Assembly (NCBI GenBank): GCA_902363665.1
Contig: CABJAW010000005.1
Span: forward strand, 124,001-188,000
Source of the DNA: Lachnospiraceae bacterium
GTDB lineage: Bacteria; Bacillota; Clostridia; Lachnospirales; Lachnospiraceae
DNA: 64,000 nucleotides
Direction: 5' to 3'
This document shows, one piece after another, positions 54,693 to 61,976 of this stretch. The notes beneath the pieces were generated by a model. That model saw only the letters and a program-made list of their open reading frames with translations, was not told the DNA's origin and did not search any database. How positions within the stretch are numbered: the first letter of the stretch is position 1; each line of letters starts with the position of its first letter. The position numbers and the translations under genes were made by a program.

Positions 54693-56048
54693 TTATACCG
54701 TTTGCGCCGGGTGCTGGCGGAAGCCCATCATCTTATAATAGCATGGAATCAGCAGCGCGCACGCCCCGAACCACGCGAGCGGGCTGGCGATGCAGACGGC
54801 GGTGTAGCCGATGAACGAGGACAGCCAGACGGTGGCGGCAAGCCGCATGACGAGCTCGATCATGCAGGCGAGGAAGGGCGCACGGCCGTTTTGCATGCTC
54901 TGGATGGAGGTGCGGTAGACGGCAAGCAGTCCGAGCAGAAGGTAAAACGGTGCGACAATTGTAAGGTAGACATCGGAATAATAATAGATTTCCGGTGTCG
55001 GGGCGGAGAGGAACATCCGCACGATCGGATGGCGCAGCAGCAGGATTCCGGCGCACATCAAAATGTTGAAGGCCTCCGTCTGGATCAGGCAGGCACGCAC
55101 GCCCATGCGGATGCGCTCCGTCTTGCCGGCGCCGAAATTCTGGGCGACGTAATTTGAAATTGCGGTCATCATCGCATTATTGACGAGCACCGAGAGCTGG
55201 TCGGCTTTGGAAGCAGCTGTGTATCCGGCAACGGCCGCGGTGCCGAGCGAATTGACGACGGCCTGCATTGCAAGCTGGCCGATGCACATGACGGACATCT
55301 GAAAGCCCATCGGGAAGCCGGTTTTTAAGTGCAGACGGATGCTCGCATTCAGATCGCGGAAGTCTTCGCGGTGCAGATGCAGCACCTGAAAATTTTTCAG
55401 ACCAACGAGCAGGGAAAGCAGCGCTGAGAGGAACTGCGAGAGGATCGTAGCCCAGGCTGCTCCGGCAACGCCCATATGGAATACCAGAATAAAAAACAGA
55501 TCGAGAAAGATATTCAGGATCGAGGAAAACACCAGAAAATAGAGTGGTGCTTTGCTGTCACCGAGGGCGCGGAGCATGTTTGAGATCATGTTGTAGAAGA
55601 CCGTCGCTCCGGTGCCGAGGAGAACGACAAACATGTAGTCGTAGGCCTCGCCTGAGATGTCAACCGGAATCTGCATCAGATACAGGATTTCGTGGGCAAA
55701 CAGGCAGCAGATCAGAGTCAGCACGACGGTAAAAACGATGCTTAGAATCGTGGAAACTGCGACACTTTTGCGCATGCCCTTTTCATCCTTCGCACCGCAG
55801 CGCTGCCCGAGGCAGATACCGAAGCCGCCGGTGAACCCGTTGATAAAGCAGAACACAAAATAAATGATAATGCTGGTGGAACCGACTGCAGCAAGTGAGT
55901 TTGCGCCGAGTGTTTTGCCGACGATAACGGAGTCTGCCAGAGTATAAAAGAGCTGAAACAGATTTCCGAGGATTACGGGAATCGCAAATTTGAGCAGTGA
56001 TCGGAAGGGATTACCGACCGTGAGATCCATTTCTTTTGAGCGTGACAT
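54693..56048 (-). CDS. MATE family efflux transporter
   Basis: 451 residues, twelve predicted helices. Blocks: FAIPVILGNLFQLFYTLADS, GQRCGAKDEKGMRKSVAVS, NMLRALGDSKAPLYFLV, and a C-terminal half with NYVAQNFGAGKTERI. AAGGAGG precedes the start at 56048; a longer frame upstream crosses the promoter region and is rejected. The gene is divergent from an AraC regulator with overlapping promoters, which suggests that regulator once controlled it. It has higher GC than its neighbours. Confidence 0.92.
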   Translation of the reverse strand: MSRSKEMDLTVGNPFRSLLKFAIPVILGNLFQLFYTLADSVIVGKTLGANSLAAVGSTSIIIYFVFCFINGFTGGFGICLGQRCGAKDEKGMRKSVAVSTILSIVFTVVLTLICCLFAHEILYLMQIPVDISGEAYDYMFVVLLGTGATVFYNMISNMLRALGDSKAPLYFLVFSSILNIFLDLFFILVFHMGVAGAAWATILSQFLSALLSLLVGLKNFQVLHLHREDFRDLNASIRLHLKTGFPMGFQMSVMCIGQLAMQAVVNSLGTAAVAGYTAASKADQLSVLVNNAMMTAISNYVAQNFGAGKTERIRMGVRACLIQTEAFNILMCAGILLLRHPIVRMFLSAPTPEIYYYSDVYLTIVAPFYLLLGLLAVYRTSIQSMQNGRAPFLACMIELVMRLAATVWLSSFIGYTAVCIASPLAWFGACALLIPCYYKMMGFRQHPAQTV

Positions 56049-56064
56049 TAAAAAAACCTCCTTA

Positions 56065-56115
56065 TTGCGAAAAAACAGAACAAAAGTTATAATCAGAAGA
56101 TAATAGAAATCGCAA
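56065..56115. promoter_or_regulatory. overlapping divergent promoters
   Basis: Plus strand: TTGCGA (56065-56070), 17 bp, TATAAT (56088-56093). Minus strand: TTGCGA (56115-56110), 17 bp, TTATAA (56092-56087). The two use the same -10 bases, so polymerase cannot sit on both at once. Confidence 0.65.
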
Positions 56116-56139
56116 ACAGCAGTAATGGAGAAGGATAAA

Positions 56140-56751
56140 ATGCGAAAAATTCTGACAGATGATACAAAACGTGAGCTTTCCATGCATGGCAGTGAACAGT
56201 TTCCGATGACAGTCAGCCATGATGACCTGTGGGATTTTGAAGGAAAGCGTGTGTCGGTTCACTGGCATGGAGAACTGGAGTTCAGTTTGCCGAGGAAAGG
56301 AACTGCAGTTTATCAGGTTGGCCGGAAACGCTATGAAATCAGTCCGGGCGAGGGACTTTTGCTCAATCAGAATGTTCCGCACAGCTGCTATCCGGCTGGT
56401 CGGCAGCAGGTTCGTTACAGTACCGTGCTGGTACGCCCGGATTTTTTATACGGAGAATTCGGGAGTGATGTGGAACGAAAGTGCTTTCGTCCGTTCCTGC
56501 AGAATTCTGCGGTACCGTGCATCCGTTTTGGAACCGGAACGATGTGGGAGCGGGATGTCCTGCAAAAGCTTGATCTGGTGGAAGAAATCTTTGACCGAGG
56601 CAGCTACTGCTATGAACTGAAAATCAAAGGATTGCTTTGTGACATATGCAGTATTATTTTTGAAGCAAACCGGGAGAAATTTTCAGAATATGTTCCGGCC
56701 AATCAGCTGGAACTGGATCGTCTGGAACAAATGCTGGATTATTTAACATAA
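56140..56751 (+). pseudogene. AraC family regulator, 5' part, interrupted by IS200/IS605
   Basis: About 200 residues of an AraC regulator: cupin domain with VHWHGELEFSLPRKG and SPGEGLLLNQNVPHS, then the linker up to LEQMLDYLT, where a stop occurs inside the inserted element (insertion point near 56747). The DNA-binding domain is missing here and found again at 58557. GGAGAAGG sets ATG 56140. It may still yield a sensor-only fragment. The divergent MATE gene is the probable former target. Confidence 0.88.
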
Positions 56752-56891
56752 AACAAGCAAGAATTCTCCCACCTCTGCAGGTGGTGAGATGAATTGCAAA
56801 ATATTTTTCTGAAATGAAAAAAGAACACTTGTTTTGTATTCCGAAATGTGGTATAATATAATCAGTCGAAAATGAAAGGAATACTGATTAT

Positions 56892-57296
56892 ATGAAAGAA
56901 ATGGACCATAATGCTCATTCAGTATATCTCATGTATTACCATCTGATTATGGTTGTAAAATACCGGAGAAATGTAATTGATGATCCGGTTTCAAAACGGG
57001 CAAGAGAAATATGGGAATATATCGCACCCTCCTACGGGATCACACTGGAGGAGTGGAACCATGATGTGGATCATGTCCATGTTATGTTCCGTGCACAGCC
57101 AAAATCAGAACTCAGCAAATTTATCAATGCCTATAAAAGTGCGAGCAGCCGTCTGCTGAAAAAGGAGTATCCGGAAATCCGGGAAAAACTTTGGAAGGAA
57201 GCATTCTGGAGCCAGAGTTTTTGTCTGCTGACAGCGGGAGGCGCACCGGCTGAAGTGATCCGGCAGTACATCGAGAGTCAGGGGGAAAAGCGATGA
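56892..57296 (+). CDS. tnpA: IS200/IS605 transposase TnpA (Y1, HUH)
   Basis: 134 residues. HUH metal-binding motif H61-V-H63 in VDHVHVMFRA and catalytic Tyr126 in EVIRQYIESQ. All are present, so the protein should be active. AAAGGAAT lies before the ATG. The stop overlaps tnpB (ATGA). Confidence 0.94.
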   Translation: MKEMDHNAHSVYLMYYHLIMVVKYRRNVIDDPVSKRAREIWEYIAPSYGITLEEWNHDVDHVHVMFRAQPKSELSKFINAYKSASSRLLKKEYPEIREKLWKEAFWSQSFCLLTAGGAPAEVIRQYIESQGEKR

Positions 57297-58396
57297 ACCA
57301 GGCATTCCGTTTCCGCATCTATCCAACAAAAGAACAGGAGCTTCTGCTGGCAAAGACATTTGGCTGCTGCAGGTTTCTGTACAACCAGATGCTGAATGCG
57401 AAGATTGAGGAATATAAGAAGACCGGAAAAATGCTGAGGAATACCCCCGCGATGTACAAAAAGGAATATCCATTCCTGAAAGAAGTGGATTCCCTGGCGC
57501 TTGCGAACGTGCAGCTGCACCTGGAGCGGGCATACCGGAACTTTTTTGGGAATCCGGCTGCCGGTTTTCCGAAATTCAAGTCAAAACACAGAAACAAAAA
57601 CAGCTATACAACAAATATGGTAAACGGAAACATTCAGGTGGACGGGCAGCGGCTGAAGCTTCCGAAGCTGAAATGGATCCGGATGAAAAAGCACAGGGAG
57701 ATCCCGGAATACTGCTGTCTGAAATCGGTGACGGTAAGCAGGGAACCTTCCGGAAAATATTATGCCAGCCTGTTGTGCGAGGCTCCTGACTGTGAAAACC
57801 AAACAGCGGGAAAAACGTACGGGGATGCAAGGATTCTGGGGATTGATTATGCGATGCATGGAATGGCAGTGTTTTCGGAGGAAACAGGGGAGATAAATGC
57901 CGGTTATTACAGAAAAAGCGAGAAAAAACTTGCGTGGGAACAGAGGAAACTGTCCCGCTGTGTGAAAGGCAGCCAGAATTATCTCCGGCAGAGACGCCGT
58001 CTCGCACTGTGTCATGAAAAAATCCGGAACCAGAGAAGGGATTTTCTCCATAAACTGAGCCGGAAAATCGCAGACCGTTATGATGTGGCGGCAGTAGAAG
58101 ACATCAATATGAAAGCGATGAGCCGGTGCATGCATTTCGGGAAAAGTGTGCTGGATAACAGCTATGGGAAATTCCGGGAGATGCTGGAATACAAACTGCG
58201 CCGGCAGGGAAAACGTCTGGTAAAGGTGGACCGTTTCTTCCCGTCCAGTAAAAAATGCTGTAAATGCGGGGCGGTAAAGAAAGAACTGAAATTATCAGAA
58301 CGGATCTATATCTGCCCATGTGGGAACCGGATGGACCGTGACTTAAATGCAGCCATCAATATCCGGGAAGAAGCGCGGCGCATGTTGTGTGCATAA
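57293..58396 (+). CDS. tnpB: TnpB, RNA-guided DNA endonuclease of IS200/IS605
   Basis: 367 residues. RuvC residues are D185 in ILGIDYAMHGMAV, E269 in VAAVEDINMKAM, and D350 in RMDRDLNAAIN, so the triad is intact. Zinc ribbon CCKCG...CPCG at 322-344. It starts inside the tnpA stop. Different in sequence from the IS607 TnpB at 19924, so the window encodes two unrelated-guide TnpB systems. Confidence 0.94.
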   Translation: MNQAFRFRIYPTKEQELLLAKTFGCCRFLYNQMLNAKIEEYKKTGKMLRNTPAMYKKEYPFLKEVDSLALANVQLHLERAYRNFFGNPAAGFPKFKSKHRNKNSYTTNMVNGNIQVDGQRLKLPKLKWIRMKKHREIPEYCCLKSVTVSREPSGKYYASLLCEAPDCENQTAGKTYGDARILGIDYAMHGMAVFSEETGEINAGYYRKSEKKLAWEQRKLSRCVKGSQNYLRQRRRLALCHEKIRNQRRDFLHKLSRKIADRYDVAAVEDINMKAMSRCMHFGKSVLDNSYGKFREMLEYKLRRQGKRLVKVDRFFPSSKKCCKCGAVKKELKLSERIYICPCGNRMDRDLNAAINIREEARRMLCA

Positions 58397-58556
58397 GAAA
58401 AATAAGTCCGTATCCGGACAGAATGGAATAAGCCCGTAACCGGGCAGAAAAACCGCGGGGCACGCGGGGATAGCCTGTGAAACCTGGCTCGCTGGAGCTA
58501 TTGAACAGGAAGCCCCCACTTCAAAATCGGAGATTTAAGTGGTGGGAGCATGTCAC
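58397..58556 (+). ncRNA. omega-RNA scaffold and right end of IS200/IS605
   Basis: Structured, GC-rich non-coding tail with CCGTATCCGG and CCCGTAACCGGG hairpins, CCGCGGGGCACGCGGGG, and the terminal stem-loop before GTCAC. This is the standard place and layout of TnpB guide scaffolds. The guide would be the bases right after the element end (from about 58557), i.e. the AraC target sequence. Confidence 0.65.
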
Positions 58557-59002
58557 ACACCCATTTTGACTCCGTAGTGACGCTGCAGGAAATCGCAGAT
58601 CAGGTTCATCTTTCCAGAGAAGTCTGTTGTCGGCTGTTTCATAAGCTGACGGGAAAAACTGTGACCGGATATCTCGAGGAATATCGTGTGGGAAAAAGCT
58701 TTGCGCTGGTGCAAAGCGGACAATATTCCATGACCCAGATCGCAGATATGACAGGCTTCAGCAGTGCAAGCCGGTTTGCGGCAGCCTTCCGAAAGCAGTT
58801 CGGCTGTAATCCCGGAGCATATCGTTCTTTCACGGAGAGAAGCAGGCCTCCTGTAAGGCCAGGGGAAGCTGCTTCCGAACAGTTCCCTATTATAAAAGCA
58901 AAGAAGGAAAATGGCGATTCAGGTATTGTTGTATGTGATACAGATATTGAGGAGATCGGCGGCAAAAGCCGCCGCCTGCTCGATCTTAAAGATATGAGAT
59001 GA
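58557..59002 (+). pseudogene. AraC family regulator, 3' part
   Basis: About 147 residues in one frame holding the AraC double HTH: TLQEIADQVHLSREVCCRLF and MTQIADMTGFSSASRFAAAF with the C-terminal FRKQFGCNPGAYR. It completes the protein begun at 56140; joining ...LDYLT to HFDSVV gives a normal AraC linker. An ATG at 58550 formed by the element end could start a free DNA-binding domain, but no ribosome site is evident apart from GGTGGGAG. A 50-residue tail follows the HTH. Confidence 0.88.
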
Positions 59003-59033
59003 GGTAGCGGATATGGAAAAAGACCCATTTAAC

Positions 59034-59241
59034 CGAGTCAAGCAAGTCCCCTGCTTCAATTGCGCGGAGCAATAAGCAGTGGGTGGGGACTTGCTTGTAT
59101 CAGGAGTGGTACAAGCCACTCCTGATAAGCTGCGAAGCAGCTACTCGGTTATGAGCAAGTAGCGAAGCGGATTGCGAATATCCGCTTTGACCCGAGTCAA
59201 GCAAGTCCCCTGCTTCGATTGCGAGGAGTAATTAGCAGGGC
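59034..59241 (+). repeat. cluster of five intergenic hairpins (families A and B)
   Basis: In order: family B copy (59034-59097), perfect ATCAGGAGTGG/CCACTCCTGAT hairpin (59099-59125), AGCTGC/GCAGCT (59128-59142), family A copy (59153-59195), and a partial family B copy (59194-59241) with a shortened right arm. It fills the gap between the AraC remnant and the binding-protein gene. Confidence 0.8.
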
Positions 59242-59314
59242 AGGAGTATCAGGCAGGAACGATTTTCCCTTTTGGGCATACTTTAACAGCAGATGCCTGG
59301 AAAGGAGCAGTTGT

Positions 59315-59824
59315 ATGAAAAAGAAAATCTGGATTTCTCTGGCGGCGGCCGGATTGCTTGGTGTGATGGCACTGCCGACCGCTGCGTGTGCAGAAGAGAC
59401 AGCAAAGGAAACGGTAAAAGAGAGCGGGAAGGAAAGCGAAAAAGAGGAGATAAAAGTACTCACGGAGGTTACGTTAAATGAAGTGGCGCATTCCATCTTT
59501 TATGCGCCGCAGTATGTGGCAATTGAAAATGGCTATTTTGAAGAGGAGGGCATTGACCTGACGCTTGTCACAGGCTTTGGCGCCGACAAGGTCATGACAG
59601 CGCTGCTCTCCGGTGAAGCAGAAATTGGATTTATGGGATCAGAGGCATCGATTTATACGTATAGCGGCGGCGCGGCAGATGCACCGGTCAATTTTGCACA
59701 GCTGACACAGCGTGCCGGAAATTTCCTCGTGGCAAGAGAAGAAATGCCCGACTTTGAATGGACAGATCTGGCAGGGGAAGAAGTACTTGGCGGGCGAAAA
59801 GGTGGCGTACATATATCAATGTAA
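59315..59824 (+). pseudogene. NMT1/SsuA-like ABC binding protein, 5' part, cut by a 4.1-kb element
   Basis: 169 residues of a protein that should be about 330. The signal peptide KKKIWISLAAAGLLGVMALP ends in TAACAEE, followed by a charged Lys/Glu linker and the family blocks HSIFYAPQYVAIENGYFEEE and FMGSEASIYTYSGG. The gene sequence runs to GGRKGG (about 59806), where the element begins; the last residues and stop are element-derived. The continuation starts at 63907. AAAGGAG sets ATG 59315. Family members bind taurine, thiamine precursors or other small molecules. Confidence 0.9.
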
Positions 59825-60105
59825 ATTATGAGACGATTGTGATTTTGTGTAATTGGGGGGATGGATTGAACAGTGCGAAGAATCTATAAAAGAAGTGGCG
59901 GAAATACCAGCAATGATATTTCCGCCATTTTACAACTCCGAATATCCTATCCAGAGCTACTTTGTATTCATAGTATATGTTTTAAAATCAAGTTTTATGA
60001 AATGTAAAAAGGAACTCGTCCAGAGCCCCTTTCCTTTGAATAAGTAATAATATCTTTCTCACTCCGGAAAAAGACTTCTTTGTACTTATTATAATACTGG
60101 TTCAA

Positions 60106-60723
60106 TTACTCCTTGTCAATATTTATTTTTATCTTTGTAATGTGTTCTGTCAAAGAAATATCATCTGGCAATTCAAGAATTTTCCTTAGTTCAGCAAGTT
60201 CGTCCTGTGCCTTATTACGTTCTTCTTTTATTTTTGAAATATATTGCAATTTATCATCCAATCGTTTATTTAGATCGGAGTAATATCCCATAAGGCCGAC
60301 TGTTTTAGCAATTGCTTCGTCAATTTTTTTCATATCTGTTTTTGGTAAAGAGCCTACAAGATCACCTAATCTTGCTTTGCTGACACACATCATATTGGAT
60401 GTGTTTGCTTGACCATCAAGAATAATATTACCTGATGCATCTGTCTGAGGGGTAATATTTGCTACACAGGGTAAAATGCTGGTATCATGAGTAATTGGAA
60501 TTACAATAGTGTTACCAGAACGGGAGTTAGCAACATCATTTTGAATAATAACAGCTGGTCTCTCTTTTTGCATTTCGCTTCCAATTCCACAGCCGAAATT
60601 GCAACGATATACCTGTCCTCTCTTTACAGCTCTGGAGCGGGCATTTTGTGCAATAGAATCTAAATATAGTTTAGTTTTTAGCCATTCTAACATTTTTTGA
60701 ACTTGTACAAGTTCAATCTTCAT
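60106..60723 (-). CDS. PemK/MazF-like toxin domain with helical extensions
   Basis: 205 residues. The central part, about 30-145, is a PemK/MazF fold: KRGQVYRCNFG, then QKERPAVIIQNDVANSRSG and VIPITHD. MazF proteins are sequence-specific RNA cleavers and are normally about 110 residues. Here there is a 30-residue helical N-terminus and a C-terminal coiled coil (YISKIKEERNKAQDELAELRK). No antitoxin gene lies beside it. GGGAGG supports the start at 60723. It has its own promoter. It may act as an addiction or control module of the element. Confidence 0.82.
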   Translation of the reverse strand: MKIELVQVQKMLEWLKTKLYLDSIAQNARSRAVKRGQVYRCNFGCGIGSEMQKERPAVIIQNDVANSRSGNTIVIPITHDTSILPCVANITPQTDASGNIILDGQANTSNMMCVSKARLGDLVGSLPKTDMKKIDEAIAKTVGLMGYYSDLNKRLDDKLQYISKIKEERNKAQDELAELRKILELPDDISLTEHITKIKINIDKE

Positions 60724-60854
60724 TGTCATACCTCCCTTTTGCAAGTCTTATATGTACTTCGCTGAAAAATATTTCAGATAAAAAAGGAGAGGGGCCTCGG
60801 CACCCTCCCCCGATCGCAGGCTTCTCAAGTTTCTGCAATCTGATCACTAAAGAT

Positions 60855-60883
60855 AATATAACTGATATAACTAAGAAAGTCAA
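60855..60883 (-). promoter_or_regulatory. promoter of the PemK-like gene
   Basis: On the minus strand: TTGACT (60883-60878), 17-bp spacer, TATATT (60860-60855). Confidence 0.65.
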
Positions 60884-60956
60884 TCAGAAATTATCTCTAT
60901 CATAGTATGTGATATGATTTATATTTTATGTTTAATTGCAAAACGTGGACAATTAA

Positions 60957-61019
60957 ACCGTTCAAATCGTGAACGGTAAAATTATTTTAAAGTGGACAGA
61001 CACGAAAACTGTCCACTTT
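60957..61019 (+). terminator. two hairpins before the small-protein gene
   Basis: ACCGTTC/GAACGGT (60957-60977), then AAAGTGGACAG/CTGTCCACTTT (60989-61019), perfect 11 bp, followed by TTTATA. The second looks like a terminator placed just upstream of a gene, hence possible attenuation. GTGGACAATT at 60945 repeats part of the stem. Confidence 0.6.
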
Positions 61020-61055
61020 TTATATGATAGATATAGAAAATTTAAGAAAAAGGAT

Positions 61056-61241
61056 ATGACAACCTTGCGGAAACCAACGTATTATCTTTGGCGTAACGAT
61101 TTTCATTCACAGGAAGAATTTGAAGCGGAACGTAAGAAATATGCAAATATTGGCTTTCGAGTTGTCACATTTCTGGATGGAGATTCAAGCACTAATATTC
61201 ATGATGGTATTAAAGCACTGATTAAAAATCACTGGGATTAA
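61056..61241 (+). CDS. small protein of unknown function
   Basis: 61 residues, MTTLRKPTYYLWRNDFHSQE with VVTFLDGDSSTNIHDGIKAL near the end. Start at 61056 after AAAAAGGA; a longer frame from 60969 would cross the hairpin. The family is not recognised. It converges with the ASCH gene with a gap of only 4 bp. Confidence 0.6.
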   Translation: MTTLRKPTYYLWRNDFHSQEEFEAERKKYANIGFRVVTFLDGDSSTNIHDGIKALIKNHWD

Positions 61242-61245
61242 AAAT

Positions 61246-61707
61246 CTAATTTACATCAATTGCCTTGTAAACTACTTTAAACTCCTCACAAAGAATCCTT
61301 GTTTGTCCATTGAATTCAATTTCTGTTTCTTCAAATTCTTCTGTAAAGAATTCTTCATGGATTGCTCGCCAGTATGCAAGACTTCTGTCTCCTTCACCTT
61401 CCTTGTAGGCATGCGCTTCTGATACTTCATCAAATGGAACCACTGAAGTCCTAGTGGTTTGAATAATACAAACTGCCTCATCCTTTGAGTTTAAAATAAC
61501 ACTATAATCACCTGGTTGTGGTAATGGCTCCTCTGCTCCTTCAATAAAATACAAATCATATCCAGATGCAGTTGCTGTCTTAATTCCCCTTAATACAAGG
61601 TCTGCCAGCTTATCAGGCGCATCTCCAAATTCCCACGCTTCATAAGGTGTATCAATATCTATATTCTCTTTCTCGCAATATGCTTTCCATAATTCTTCTT
61701 CTCTCAT
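61246..61707 (-). CDS. ASCH domain protein
   Basis: 153 residues. ASCH domains have a PUA-like fold thought to bind RNA or modified nucleotides; some members are RNases or amidohydrolases. Visible marks: EAWEFGDAPDKLADLVLRGIKTAT, split here as EAWEFGDAP and LRGIKTAT, then PGDYSVILNSKDEAVCIIQT and AYWRAIHEEFF. GGAG lies 5 bases before ATG 61707. Such genes are frequent in mobile elements. Confidence 0.85.
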   Translation of the reverse strand: MREEELWKAYCEKENIDIDTPYEAWEFGDAPDKLADLVLRGIKTATASGYDLYFIEGAEEPLPQPGDYSVILNSKDEAVCIIQTTRTSVVPFDEVSEAHAYKEGEGDRSLAYWRAIHEEFFTEEFEETEIEFNGQTRILCEEFKVVYKAIDVN

Positions 61708-61976
61708 AATTCTCCAATCTACTTTTTATTCTAATCAATAAAACTGAAAGTTGTCTTTTAAGACTTTCTCATTATTATACCTTCTTTTGATTTGTTAAAT
61801 TGCTATTTTTAAAATTATATCAAATTCTGTCTCCTTCCGCAATCAACCGAAATATTTGACACTATCTGTTTTTAACGAATCGTAAAATTTTTCCGTATAC
61901 ATTTTCTTGCTTTTGATATATCGTATAATTACATAGAGCATAATAGTTATATTTACATTTTAAGAAAGGTATATCT

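Larger units (their letters stand above)
56748..58556 (+). mobile_element. IS200/IS605-family element
   Basis: About 1.8 kb with tnpA (Y1 transposase) and tnpB. A left-end hairpin lies at 56765-56789 (CCACCT/AGGTGG) and a right-end hairpin at 58513-58546 (CCACTT/AAGTGG, GGTGGG), as required for single-strand transposition. The left flank ends TTTAAC and the right end reads GTCAC, a pair that fits the cleavage-site style of this family. No target duplication is expected. It splits an AraC gene. The exact end positions may be off by a few bases. Confidence 0.88.

Noticed and set aside
54702..55157. 151-codon plus-strand frame within the MATE gene
   Set aside because: Antisense shadow of a GC-rich gene.
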